A DNA stretch of 64,000 nt, taken from positions 25,295,600 through 25,359,599 of the forward strand of contig CM070563.1 in the NCBI GenBank assembly GCA_036346405.1. Reading direction: 5' to 3'. The notes under the pieces were generated by a model. It saw only the letters and a program-made list of their open reading frames with translations. It did no database searches and was not told the DNA's origin. The position numbers and the translations under genes were made by a program. This document shows positions 34,556 through 46,298 of this stretch, piece after piece. Position 1 is the first letter of the stretch; each line of letters opens with the position of its first letter. Source of the stretch: Phyllostachys edulis. Taxonomy: Eukaryota; Streptophyta; Magnoliopsida; Poales; Poaceae.

Positions 34556-35005
34556 CGTGGTGGTGGGTGGCGTGGAGGGGTCGGCGAGCGGGAACGCGGT
34601 GGCGCAATGGCGGACTCCTCCGTGTCCTCGCATAGAGCGGCGCGGCCCTCGACACAGCAGAAAGGGATGGAGAGGGTGGAAAAGAAGGTGGGGCAGTGGT
34701 ATATGGGCCGAAGGCGGCGGAGCCCAAGACGGCCGGAGGCGACCGGGCGAAGAGGTGGCGGCGCTTGGAGAGAGTGGAGAGGAAGAGAGATTTAGGGGAG
34801 GAAAAAGCACTCTCTCTCTCTCCGATTAGTGTCTGACCTGTGGGCCATGATGCCACGTAGGCGATAAAACCGGGTGGTTTTGGCCCGATGGGGTAACTTG
34901 ATCTAGTATTGGTAGTTCAAAGGTGTAAACCAAACGGTATTAGAGTTGTTTTTTGGACTCGGGCCAAAGTTCAGCGGTGTAATATAAACTTGTTCCCTCT
35001 TTATA

Positions 35006-36625
35006 TAAATCGGAATGGTACAAACGGAACACAATAGGACACTTGGTTTAATAGACATCGGACACTCGGTTTAATAGACATCGGACACTCGGTTTAATAG
35101 ATGCAATCATTCAAGGAAAAAACGACGAACAAGTACAAAGCTTTCTCTTGTCTGTCTCCCTTCTCATCCGACGGCTCACATGCATGGTATCCCGCAGTTA
35201 GCGTGTGCTTGAGTAAGATCGCACGACTGTCGTTGCCCCCACTTCATCCAACGGCCGCGCAAGTGTGAAAGCGATTGCGCAAACGCGCGACAAGTATGTA
35301 CGAAGCATTACCGTTTATTGTGTGGCTCAAGGTGGAATTGTGGGAGGGGCCAGTCACCGGTGGCGGGCGTGGCAGGGGAACGCGGTACGGGAGAAGTAGA
35401 AAAGCATTAACAAGTAGTAATTTCTGCTTCCAACCGATCCTATCATCCGGTCCTTGCTTTGTCAGAGCAAAATGCTACCCCCTAAGTTCAACAATATATG
35501 ATATTTTGACTATTGATAAGGTCTGATCACGTTTTTTTATGAATATGATCATAAAAATATGTAATTATTTTTTCATAAAAATATTTTTCATGACTAATGT
35601 AATGATATTATTTTTACGTGAAAAATTCAAATAGTTTTTTTAAATATATTAGTAATCAAAGTTAAAAGAGATTAGCCGCACGCTTTCTAAAGCGTCATAA
35701 ATTTTTGAACGGAGGAGTACTACTTTGCATTCCAGATTTCATCCTGGTGACCTGATGATTTCTAGGAGTACAATGCAGTCACAACCGTTTCTGCAAATGC
35801 CTTCCTTCAATTTATGTAAAGGGAGACAAACCCAAGTTTCTCGTTAGCAAGGGGTGAGTGATATAATATACTGGCTAGGGTATAATTTGGATAGCATGCC
35901 TTTAGGAATTTATAGCACATTGCCGCAGAGTTTTGTTCTTGTTCCACCACTGTAGGATAAAAAGAAACGATGTTTTAGGGAAGCAAGCGGCGCTTGGTTG
36001 CTAGGGGATGGCGTCGATCACACCGCACACAGAGCTCGAACCTGGACGCACGCTCCTTACGGTGAATACTAGAGTTCTTAGTGCATCTTCAATAGTAGTC
36101 ATCGCAGCAGTCTCTTAACTGATATATCATTTTAAAATCTAGTTGGAGGAGAAAGGATGTGAAAAGTGAGAATATATCATCTGTTATACAAGAGACAAGC
36201 TAGATGCACAAGCCATCGCCAATTGTAGTGTGTAAGGAGAGAAGTTGTGTTGAAAATAAATAATTTTATAGATAAATTATTAGATATGTTGTCTGTAGAT
36301 GAGTTAGAGTCTTTAGAGACAACCCTAAATAACAAACATGACCTTAGCCAAATTGTTTTAAGAAACGACGTTTCAAATGGCCTCGGGCAGTATAGCAAAA
36401 CTATGTAGTACATTAGATACTGTATAAACCAATTTGATGCGTTGAATTTTCAGTCGGACGGTTGGCATCCAACTAATGGCAGATTTACAGTCCCGCTGTA
36501 ACATCTGGAAGTGCATGATGTATATAATTTGACACGAAATTGTGTGAAGAATATCGATTATATATCCAAATTGTAACATCTGGATAGAGATCATCGTCAT
36601 CACTTTCTCAAAGCATTAGTACAAA
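35006..36625. other. Duplicated intergenic region, no gene
   Basis: Counterpart of 6,788-9,970 without unit 1's Stowaway and LINE; their empty sites are at about 35,410 and 35,518. A unit 2-only stretch at about 35,962-36,345 (gtgcatcttcaatagtag and a gagtctttagagacaac end) may be a small MITE, with no clean termini seen. Near 35,060 the phrase acactcggtttaatagacatc is tandemly repeated. Confidence 0.55.
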
Positions 36626-38545
36626 CTAGACATCAACCCGTACATCTGTATGGGCTAGAGATTTTTTTATATTTTAGTTGATTTTATGTGCAAGTTTTAT
36701 TTAATCAGGTATTCATGTCCGACAACTACTTTAGTTTTTTCTTTTTACTTTATTCTTGGATACTATACTACTTTCTAAAATTTTAATACCCAAAATTACA
36801 TATATTTAGCTATCATATCTTTCCTCATAATTGTTTTACCTTTTACGATTTATTACTAATTATATGTACGCTTATTATGGATATATATGTTTATGAAATT
36901 CGTTAACCCTTTAAATTTAAATTTATTACTAATTCATGTATGCGTGATCAATTTCAGACAGCATGTAGCTTTGGCAAAACCCAATAAGCTGGCAATGTTA
37001 AACGCCATCACTTTTCACTGTTTTGCATCGTGTAGAGAGAGTGAGATAGAGGGCAGTACATCACATGCAACTGGGTTGTTTTGTGGCAAAAATAATACAG
37101 ATTCTTCTAGTGATAACAGTACTAAGTTTTAATAGAGAGATTAGGAAGTTTGATAACTTTTAATAGGAAGTTTTTTTAATGATTTTGTTTTTCAAAATTT
37201 AGTTCTAAACTTGAGTAGAATTTCCATGTTTTTAATAGAATTCACTACTTAATAAGATTTTTATATTAGAAAGTTAGAATGGTTAAGATTGGAAAGTTAT
37301 TTTAATAGAAAATTTTGGATATCAAAGTTGTACAATTTAGACAGAAACTTGTTCAATAGAATGTTTTAGACGGAGTATTTATGTTACTATCTTGAGTACA
37401 AAAGTTTTGAACTCAAAAATTACGTACCGTGGATCCATATGCATGGAGGAAGAAACAATGCCTAGTAAAAACAATCACCGCTAAGATTCCATACCGAAGC
37501 TAGCCCCTTCTCAGAATCGACACGACCACATAGGAGACATACTATGCATGTAAGAACTCCAACCTTGCAAACTCTTGATGGACAAGGAGACATCTTGCAT
37601 GCATAAGTCCCGATGTGATAGCGCATTGGATTCTAATTCTTCAATTTACGCTAGTGCGTGGTCGCATAGGACTATCGATTTTGCTAGTACATAGTTGCAT
37701 AAGACTTGATCTAAGCCATTGATTTATGGTATTATGAAGTTTGGATGATCCAAATCTTCTCTTTTTTGGATTAATGTGAGAATTTCTAGAATTTCTGATT
37801 TATGTGGGAATTTCTAGCCTTTTATCCATCTAGAAAGTTCCAAACTTGAGTAGAATTTCCAAGTTTTTAATAGAATTCACTACTTAGTAGGAATTTTTAT
37901 ATTAGAAAGTTACTTGAGAGGAAAGTTTCAAAATTTGAGCCGAAACTTTTACTATTTGAGTAGAATGGTTAAGATTGGAAAGTTATTTTAATAGAAAATT
38001 TTGTATTTCAAAGTTGTACAATTTAGACAAAAACTTGTTCGATAGAATGTTTTAGACGGAGTATTTATGTTACTGTCTTGAGTACAAAAGTTTTGAACTA
38101 AAAAATTACGTACCATGGATCCATATGCATGGAGGAAGAAACAATGCCTAGTAAAAAACATTCACCGCCAAGATTCCATACCGGAAGCTAGCCCCCTTCC
38201 TGTAACCGAACACAGCCACATAGGAGACACACCATGCATGTAAGAACTCCAACCTTGCAAACTCTTGACTGGACATGGGAGACATCTTGCATGCATGAGT
38301 CCTGATGTGATAGCGCATTAGATTCTAATTCTTCAATTTCTGCTAGTATGTGGCTGCATAGGACTATCGATTTTTGCTAGTACATAATTGCATAAGACTT
38401 GATCTAGGCCATTGATTTATAGTATTATGAAGTTTGGATGATCCAGATCTTCTCTTTTTTGGATTAATGTGAGAATTTCTAGCCTTTTATCCATCTAGAA
38501 TTAACGTGAGGGTTTCTAGGAGGGCCACTAATTAATATATATAAA
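36626..38545 (-). mobile_element. Non-autonomous Helitron (about 1.9 kb)
   Basis: On the minus strand it ends with the hairpin cccatacagatgtacggg, then ttgatgtCTAG followed by T, a canonical Helitron 3' terminus (hairpin at 36,638-36,655 plus). Unit 1 at 9,975 reads gtacaaatttctagtc without it, so insertion lies between A and T. The right (5') end reads, on the minus strand, tatatatattaattagtggc, a frequent Helitron start, though the initial TC has decayed. There is no Rep/helicase frame. A 640-bp internal duplication makes up most of it. Confidence 0.8.
37201..38487. repeat. Internal direct tandem duplication (about 640 bp, two copies)
   Basis: Copy 1 begins agttctaaacttgagtagaa at 37,201; copy 2 begins agttccaaacttgagtagaa at about 37,836. 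Both run through ggaggaagaaacaatgccta and the dup-specific gacatcttgcatgcat to tttatccatctagaa. Copy 2 has an extra 60 bases near 37,910. The copies differ at scattered positions, so the duplication is not recent. Confidence 0.85.
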
Positions 38546-38692
38546 AATTTCTAGTCATAATTCAGATTTAAAATGTAATATGCTAGTCCAATCCAATTCA
38601 TCATAAACAAAAAAGTTCCCACTAATCCCATTAGTAGGTACAAATTTGCTCAGAATCAATCTTCCTATACTAGTCATGTACACGAATCGGAT

Positions 38693-39167
38693 TCAGAGCG
38701 CAAGCATGAGATGGTCGAGGCACGCGCCGCCGCCCCGGCCGTATGAGGGACGCCGCCACGGCGAGCTGGCCCTTGCGCTTCTCCATGAACCATCGCAGCG
38801 ATGCCTTCTCGCCATGGGCAGGTCATCCGCCACTCGGACGCGCCGGACCGTCCCTCGCTGGCTGGGCGGAGGCTCGCGGCGGCCGAGACGCGAGTACGGC
38901 CGCCTCGCCACTGGGAAGTCGTCGAGCACCACCACCCACCCGCCGAGAAGATTGTCATCTACGTGTGCTGGCGCTCACGCTACGCCCTGCGCCGCCACCT
39001 CTTGCTCTTCTTGCGCCGACACGCCCGCCCGACATGAGAAGGAGAGCTTTCTTCGCGCCTCCGCTCTGCCGCCGCCGCCACCGCAAAGATTCTTGACGAA
39101 GCTGCTGAGCATGCCGCGACGCGCCATGTACCGCGCCCTTGATGCTCTCCGCCATTGCCATTGTTGC
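38693..39167 (-). pseudogene. JAZ/TIFY11-type pseudogene, frameshifted (copy 2)
   Basis: Paralogue of 10,157-10,636. The start MAMAESIKG is kept, but indels change frame repeatedly. Recognisable pieces are VSAQEEQE, QMTIF, WVVVLDDFP, GTVRRVRVADDLPMARR and ACLDHLMLALESDSCT. At the TIFY motif the tyrosine codon has lost one base (TTC TAC GGC became TTC T-C GGC). The Jas motif is also frameshifted after LPMAR. It has lost the upstream promoter region seen in unit 1. No functional product is possible. Confidence 0.9.
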
Positions 39168-39189
39168 CGCCGACCCCCTCGACGCTAGG

Positions 39190-40570
39190 CCGCCGTCGAG
39201 GCGCGAGAAGTTTAAGGCGACGACGCTGGTGGCTGAGATGGGCTCCCTGCCTCATGGCCTTGACCTTCTCTGCCGCCACAATCTCCGGTCTCCTTCCCAA
39301 ACCTTAGCTCTCCCTAGACCACGCTGCCACTGCCAAACCACCGTATTGAGTCACCGATTTGGCCATTCTTCGCTAGGAGGGCCGGCAACGCCGTTAGGCC
39401 CTTGGCGAGGCGTCTAGCGAGCCTATTGGGCGGCTACCGGTGAGATCCCATGTGTGTCCATCTATCATTTCGCCGCTACATGCTTGGATTTTGGGTTTTA
39501 TGATTTGACCTGATCTGTCGTCGTGATTTTTTGGCAGCGTGCAATTCAAGAAGCCGGTTTTGGCCGTAGCGCGACAGGGGCAAGGCAGCTATACTCCAGT
39601 AGGAGTAGGTGTGTTTCTTGTATGTTCTTGATTTCATTTAGCTTCTGCTAATTGAGAAGAACCTTTCTCCTTCTTGGACTTGTGGGCGAATGTAGAAGTT
39701 TCCAACCATGGTGAAGGACTGCGCCTACCAAAGACAAGTGATATCTTGGTTCATTTGGTCCAAGAATGAGATGAAGAGCTAGATTTTGATGATTTCATTG
39801 TGATTTCTGGTGCTTTGGTCTTCATGCAGTAGGAGAAAGGAGCCTGCAATGAATGGTTCAAATTTGAGTGACATCGATTCGGGGTAAGTGTTTATGAGTT
39901 GTGTAATTGCAGTACTACGCAAGCTTTTGTAGTTATGGAATGTGTGTTTGTCTAAATGGATTTGTGTTGTGTAATTGCGGCGACGACCGGTGTCGGTGAA
40001 GGGGAAGCTGAGTGGCCATCGCGGGTGTCCCAGGGAGCAGGGACCGGTGGCGAGGGAAGCTACCGACGACTGTGTTCTTGGGGATCTAAGGAGGGAAGAC
40101 GGAGAGGCTGCAGAATGCGGGCCAGCGAGGAACGGGCCCTGTTGGCAGGAGAGTGAGTAGTGTGGCCATCGGGTGAGGGAGGCGGCGTGCGGCGTCTGAC
40201 GGGAGCAAAGTAGTCGTGAGCTTGCTTCACTGGTTGGGATGTGGCTGCGAGAGGCATCAATAGTCGCTTTGCAAACAAGAAGGAGAGTTCTCCTCTAAAG
40301 GCAATTGATTTTAGGCTATCCGTGTTCTTTAGGCTCGGTATGCTCTGCAGACAACCGATGCTCAATCACGTACCTCTGCAATAAATGGAATTTGTTTAGT
40401 GCATGAAATAAGCAAGCAAAGTGTAAATGTAATTGCCCTTTGTATTTTGCTTCATTTCGCCCCCGCAAAATGGAGCTAAATTTGTTGATACTGATTTTAT
40501 TGAAATACGATAGTATTATTTGGGCAAAACTGAATGCTTGTTCATTACTAATGATAGCTTCTATATGCAG
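39190..40570. other. Unit 2-only sequence upstream of the CDPK exons
   Basis: It replaces the JAZ promoter region of unit 1. It looks genic, with GC-rich 5' sequence to 39,420, a putative donor ctaccg/gtgag at 39,440 and an acceptor ttttttggcag at 39,536, but I recognise no protein. It may be further cargo of the Helitron-like segment that ends at 42,964. Confidence 0.4.
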
Positions 40571-42710
40571 GTTAGCGGTTTACTGAAATTGTAGGTAGTC
40601 CATACTACATGGCCCCAGAGGTTTTAAAGCGAAATTGTGGCCCCGAAGTTGATGTTTGGAGTTCAGGAGTGATACTTTACATACTTCTTTGTGGTGTGCC
40701 ACCATTTTGGGCAGGTACTTTCCTTGTCTAGATCGCATGTATGTTGCGGGAAGTTATAGAGCACCATGGTGATTACAAATTCCTATGATGTTGTGTAGAA
40801 ACTGAACAGGGAGTAGCGCAGGCAATTATACGATCTGTAGTAGATTTCAAGATACCCTTGGCCCGGAGTATCTGAGCCTGCTAAAGATCTTGTCAAGCAG
40901 ATGTGGATCCAAATCCAACCACTGCCACTCGCAAAGACAAGTACTTGGTAAGTATTACCCGTCCTAATGCATAACAAAGATCTCTCACTTCAATATTGAA
41001 TTGAATCTTATGTTGGGAGGTGCGGAATTATATATTAGCCTTGATATGATGAATAATGAACTCACATGATTATGAGCAAATTAAAAATTAGCCAAGGGCT
41101 ATTTCTCATTCAGAAGAATTGCATAGGACAAATCCTAGATAATTTTAGTTCTCTATGCGTAAAAGAATTAATTTAGGTAGTTATTCTATTTTATGCCTGT
41201 GTTTTTCATCCGAATGTTGTTCCAAGTTCATCACCATCCCGCCAATTGCGCTGCCTCAAATAATTTTCTTTTTCATTTTCCGACGATGTTGATTACATGA
41301 GCGAGAACATGCATGGTTACACGATTCCAAAAGATGCCCGACATTCCTCTGGGGATCTTGTCCAGTGAAATTGCAGGCGATTTGTCGCAATGAACAAGTT
41401 AAAGAAGAAAGGCCTCGTGGTAAGACTTATTGCATGGTGGTTCCAAAGTACACCAGTATCCTTATTTAACAAAAACTTCTACATAGAACTGATGACACAA
41501 AAGGTGCATTCTAATTACTAGACGAGTAGATGGATTTCTTTAGTTAACTTATTTTATGCTTTAACCTTTGCAGGTGATTGCTAAACATTTATCTTCAGAG
41601 GAAGTAGCTGACATAAAGCAAATGTTTGATAACATGGATGTGAATAAGAATGGCAAACTAACCTCTGAGGAGTTTAAGGCCGGCCTCCGCAAACTTGGAA
41701 ACAAAATGCCCGATGCAGATCTTCAGATATTGATGGATGCTGTGAGTTACTAAACAAAAGTGGTCTACACTACAGAAATTTGTTTATTTTACTCAAGAGA
41801 TGTTTATGTTACTTACACTGCTTTGCAGGCTGACGTTGATAAAAATGGCACCCTAGATTATGGAGAATTTGTTGCTGTGTCTATCCATGTGAGAAAAATA
41901 GGCAATGATGAACATATCCAAAAGGCTTTCGCATACTTTGACAAACATCGGAGTGGGTACATAGAAATTGAAGAGCTTAGAGAGGCTTTGAGTGATGAAT
42001 TGGAGGAAAATGATGAAGGCATTATCAATGGCATCATCCATGATGTGGATACAGATAAGGTCCGCTCAATCTTACCTTCACAGCCCACAAAATTCTACAT
42101 CATTTTTCTTGGAACATATGCTAATGATTAAACTATCAGAAACGATGATGAAAGCAAGCTACTGGTGAATACTGCTTTGAATATTAGTTTCTGGAATAGT
42201 GCCACATGCATGACCACACGGCGTTTAGGATTCAAATGTTGCCACCTGCAAGGCATGGTTTTATTTAAGGGGTTCCCTTTATTTAACTGAAGTACCGGTG
42301 ATTGTCATCATTGCAACTGTAATGTCATAAAATCAAAGGCATACCAACCAGATAGACAAGAACAATACTAGACAAGAATAGTATGAAATAGATGACATAC
42401 CAGACAGTCAACTACAACACAATTGGATATGATGTGATGCAATTTATAGTTGAAAGTAGCAATGTATGACTTGTTCAATTTCCCCCTCCATACAAGACTA
42501 ATTGGCAGGGTCAATCCTAACAACAAGGTCTGACATGGTATTTGGATTTCTCAGGATGGGAAAATAAGTTACGACGAGTTTTCCGCCATGATGAAGGCTG
42601 GAATGAACTGGAGGAAGGCATCTAGGTTGTACTCAAGGCAGAGGTTCAGCAAATCTCAGCCTGAAGCTTCAAAAGGATGGATCCATCAGCGACGATGTGC
42701 GGTAGACTGA
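40571..42710 (+). pseudogene. CDPK (calcium-dependent protein kinase) pseudogene, 3' exons
   Basis: CDPKs fuse a Ser/Thr kinase to a calmodulin-like calcium sensor. Six exon-like blocks with splice borders are present. 40,571-40,714 gives RFTEIVGSPYYMAPEVLKRN and PEVDVWSSGVILYILLCGVP (kinase VIII-IX), with GAG changed to TAG at 40,573. 40,799-40,947 and about 41,303-41,419 give the kinase end and autoinhibitory junction, both frameshifted. 41,574-41,741 (168 nt) and 41,829-42,059 (231 nt) are open and carry EF-hand loops DVNKNGKLTSEE, DVDKNGTLDYGE and DKHRSGYIEIEE. 42,555-42,710 completes EF-hand 4 (DTDKDGKISYDE) and KAGMNWRKASRLYSRQRF, then a frameshifted end. The ATP-binding lobe and catalytic loop are missing. 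The retained introns show genomic capture. Confidence 0.88.
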
Positions 42711-42889
42711 AGAGAAAAAGAGTGATGCTGATATCTTGAGTGTGGGTGGGTATCGAGTGTTCTTTGCTTTGTTTTGCTGTGCCAATTTGATCGTCGGTTT
42801 TTTCAACTCTTCCTTTCACACAGTATTAACTCTGATTCTTGGCTTTGTAAAGATAGTGTTTGTGTTGGTATGCACTAGCGATTCAGCAG

Positions 42890-42964
42890 CATGTACGCAA
42901 ACGAGGGCTGCAACGAGGCAACGCACATTTGTTATTCCGTGGCAACGCACAGGCACCCTACTAG
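42890..42964 (+). mobile_element. Helitron-type 3' terminus, downstream of the CDPK fragment
   Basis: The sequence reads ..ccgtggcaacgcacaggcac, then cctaCTAG (42,961-42,964) followed by T, and unit 1-homologous sequence begins at 42,965 (taattgataatatattc). The decayed ccgtg..cacagg hairpin and CTAG/T fit a Helitron 3' end. The element would run leftwards and include the CDPK exons in the same orientation. The 5' end could not be located. Confidence 0.55.
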
Positions 42965-44291
42965 TAATTGATAATATATTCATCACTTATATGGATTCCT
43001 GATTAAATACCCGTTTCCAATAAAAATTACCAGATTACCCCCTCCTTCCTTATTACCCCCTCCTTCCTTCCTCTCTTTCTCCTCCTACTCTCTCTCAACT
43101 CTGCTCCACCTTGCCGTTGCCCCACCCGCCATGCCTCAGCACGGAGCCTGTCCACTATAGAACTCGATCCAGCCCGGGCCCCTCCCGGTCATAGAGTCTA
43201 GGCTCTGGCGGGCGATGGATGATGGCTGGGATCGGCGCGAGAGTCTGGCGGAGTGGCGCGCCAGGGGGCGGCTCGGCGGTGAAGGCGTGGAGGAGGAAGT
43301 CAGCCATGTTGGCGCCGGTGAAGGTGACGCCAGAGTCGGAGCCAGGTAGGGCATCACCGGCATGTAATACCAGCCGAGGAGGAGGGGCAGCGTCGCGGCG
43401 ACGGTGGATCTTCGTTGCCTCCTCCTGTTCCTCCGGGGGTTCCCCAACCTTCCGCCGCTCTCGTCGCAGATGGCATCCCGGCCGGCCATGGTCCGGATCG
43501 ATTCCCCATTTGTAAGAATTTACACTTGCGCTACTAGGTTTTGCTTACCATATCTGCAGTTTAGTTTCTGCAAAGAGCATAAAGCACCGCTCAAACATAT
43601 GTTCACATTTTCTGCCTTGTTTTCTTCTTCTTTCTAGAGGCGTTTCACATTTCTGATCAGGGGGCTAAGCTGGGTGTGCATATATGAGGTTACCTCTGTT
43701 CCTGAAAGATCCACCAGCTGCACCAACCTGCCAATTTTACTAGGCAAAACAGTGTACACATTTTTGGTGTGCTGATTCATAGCAAAATTAACTAGGGCCA
43801 ACTGCTTTTGTTGGGTCAGGTTGATAAGAAGCACGTTTAATTTTTTCTTTTGAGAGAGAAGCACGTTTAACTTGGGTTTAGTTTTGACTATGGGAATGAC
43901 AAGCAAGGAGCTTTCAAACTTGCTGCATTGCATTTTCTTTGTATGTACACTCCAGTCATTTACTCAACAGTTATACACCTTCCTCTCAAAACAAAACAAA
44001 AGTTATATACCTCACCAGAGACAGTTTCAACTGAAGAATAAGTGAAATGTTTTATTCAACGTTTGGTATTTGTGGGCCTTAATGTTCTTCTTCATTTTTG
44101 CTTCTTTAATTCGAAGGGAAATACTACCACGGTCGACAAGCCGAAGTACGTGCTAGCTTTCAGTTCAAAAGTGTGGGTAGTGCAGACACAGATCTGCCTT
44201 GGTAGAACGAAGCGTTTGCTTGCTTAATGATATCTAAGTTGTCTCGGCCTATCGTTTACTTTCTGTAGACTGTAGGCATCTGTAAACTTTT
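42965..44291. other. Duplicated intergenic block, no gene recognised
   Basis: Counterpart of 11,871-13,169. The GC-rich part at 43,130-43,500 is shared and carries the same unrecognised minus-strand frame with indels. No intact gene. Confidence 0.5.
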
Positions 44292-44504
44292 TGTTAGGCC
44301 TGCCTTCAAGACACACTTTTGTTGGGCCTGGCTGGTAGGAGGCTTAACTGAATGCAAAGGGTTGGTGAGGTAGCATTAGGATCTAGTAAGGAGTCATGTT
44401 AGGGTCGGATCTAATCTTGTATTAGAGTCGGATTCAATTTTTACATTATAAATAAAGTGTATGGAATCCTACGAGACACACACAATTATTCCCAAAAATC
44501 TACA
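44292..44504 (+). repeat. copia 5' LTR (213 bp), unit 2
   Basis: Counterpart of 13,170-13,382, with the same length, ends and following primer binding site (tggtattagagtc at 44,505). Confidence 0.55.
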
Positions 44505-46298
44505 TGGTATTAGAGTCATCGTGTTCCCATCCACCACCATCGAACCCTAACCCTAAGCGTCGCTTACCTCAGCTGCCACCGCCGCCGTCGTCCATGTCGC
44601 CTTGAGCCGCCGCCGCGCCGCCTCGGGTCAAGCCTGAGTTGCAGCTGCAATGCGTCACCTCGCAGGTGAGCTCAGGCTGCGTCGCCTCGGATTGGGTGGG
44701 GAGGAGGCCACCGCTTGGGCCAACAAAGCTGCCACCTTAGGTCGCGTCTCCAGTCGCCGCCAATGAAGCTGTCGCCTTGTGTCACCGCCACTGAAGCTGT
44801 CTCCTCGGGTCGCCGCCACCAAAGCCACTCGGGTGGCCGCCACTGAAGAGAACCGATCTATTCGGCCAATTGGTTTTGAAGAAAAGAATAGGAAAGAGAA
44901 AGACGATCGTTTTATTGGGATAAGAAGAGGACAGAGAAAGGAAGAGGGGAACAATAGGTCACTGCATACTGTTGAATAATACATGCATGCAATTGTGCAA
45001 GGAGTACTAGCGGCAGTGCAGAACGTTGATGCGTGAAGTATTGCCGTGATCGTGGAAGATACGCGCGACATAACTTTATGGTGAGCGACATTGCTCCAGT
45101 TGATTGAGAAGATGACCCCTGAGGAAATTGAGGCTATTAGGAACGAAGGAAGAAGAAGCCACAATGAGGGCGGTAGAAGAGAAGAGGAAGACAGTTGTTG
45201 AGACTACTTCCCTGCTTCTCATGCAAGGTGACATTGGAAGAATATTACAAGACCTCTTCACAACGGGTATGATAGGTTCAAGAGCTATTGCAGGGTCATC
45301 TGAATTAAAGCTAGAGCTGATGCTAAATGATGTAAAGTTAGACGGAAGCAAGAATTACCTGAGTTGGTCTAGAAGTGCTCAGCTAATTCTGAGAACGAAG
45401 GGGGAGGAGCACTACCTGCGAGGGACCTATATTGAGCCTACAGACAAGGTGAGCATGGATTGGAGGGTGTGGAACACCACTAACTCTGTGGTGGTGGCTT
45501 GGTTGCTAACTTCAATGTCTCCATCCATCGCTTGGATGGTGGAGCTGATGCAGAGTGCACCAGCAATGTGGGAAACACTGAGCGACATGTACTCCAGGGC
45601 AAGAAATGTCACAATGATGGTGGAGGTCCAGGGCAAGGTGGAGGCCCTGCAATAGGATGAGAAGAGCGTCTAGGAGTATGCTAGTGAGCTGCAATAGCTA
45701 TGGGCAGACTTAGATCACTATGATCCACTGCATTTAACATGTGCTAGTGATATTGAGGCTGGTAGGGTGTGGCTTCAACGTAGACATGTTACACATTTTC
45801 TAAAGGGATTGAACCCAAAGTTTGAGAGCAGGAGGGCTGCCGTGTTTCACTTGTCAAACTTGCCTACTATGGAGCAGGCTATTTCGGCTATCATGCAGGA
45901 GGAGATTCAACTATGAGTAATGGGGGACAGCAATCCTGTTAGGTCTGCATATGCTATACCCGATGATAGGAAGTGTTACAACTATGGAGTGAGGGGAAAT
46001 CTGAGTCATGCTTGTCCTTCTAAACTGTACAGAGGCCGAGGTGGAGGTCATGGTGGTCATGGAGGCTGAACTGGAGATTATGAAGGGCGAGGTGGTGGTC
46101 GTGGAGGCTGAACTGGAGATTATGAAGGGCGAGGTGGTGGTCGTGGAGGCTGAACTGGAGATTATGAAGGGTGAGGTGGAGGTCGTGGTGGTTGTGGAGG
46201 ATGAGGTGGAGATTATGGAGGTTGACGAAGGGTCCGAGTTGGCCCCAAATCTGTCGGGACCCCGAGTATGCAACCTCGAGACCCTTTGTATATTCTGA
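44505..46298 (+). pseudogene. copia gag pseudogene, unit 2
   Basis: Counterpart of 13,383-15,140. The main frame at 45,128-45,655 keeps LDGSKNYLSWSRSAQLILR and SMDWRVWNTTNSVVVAWLL, and ends at the same stop after GKVEALQ. Sharing of internal stops dates the inactivation to before the duplication. Confidence 0.85.
46064..46189 (+). repeat. 42-bp minisatellite, three copies
   Basis: Same unit as 14,942-15,025, one copy longer. The first two units are identical; the third has a c-to-t change and one in the last bases. Confidence 0.8.

Larger units (their letters stand above)
33424..34996. mobile_element. Chimeric Pack-MULE (1,573 bp)
   Basis: The termini are ggaacaagtccattttaccc (left, followed by a run of 16 C's) and the complement ..ataaacttgttcc (right). 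A perfect 9-bp duplication, ctctttata, flanks it at 33,415-33,423 and 34,997-35,005, and unit 1 has that word once at 6,779-6,787. The interior carries fragments of two unrelated genes: a U-box kinase on the plus strand and a GT47 glycosyltransferase on the minus strand. It encodes no transposase. Confidence 0.92.
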
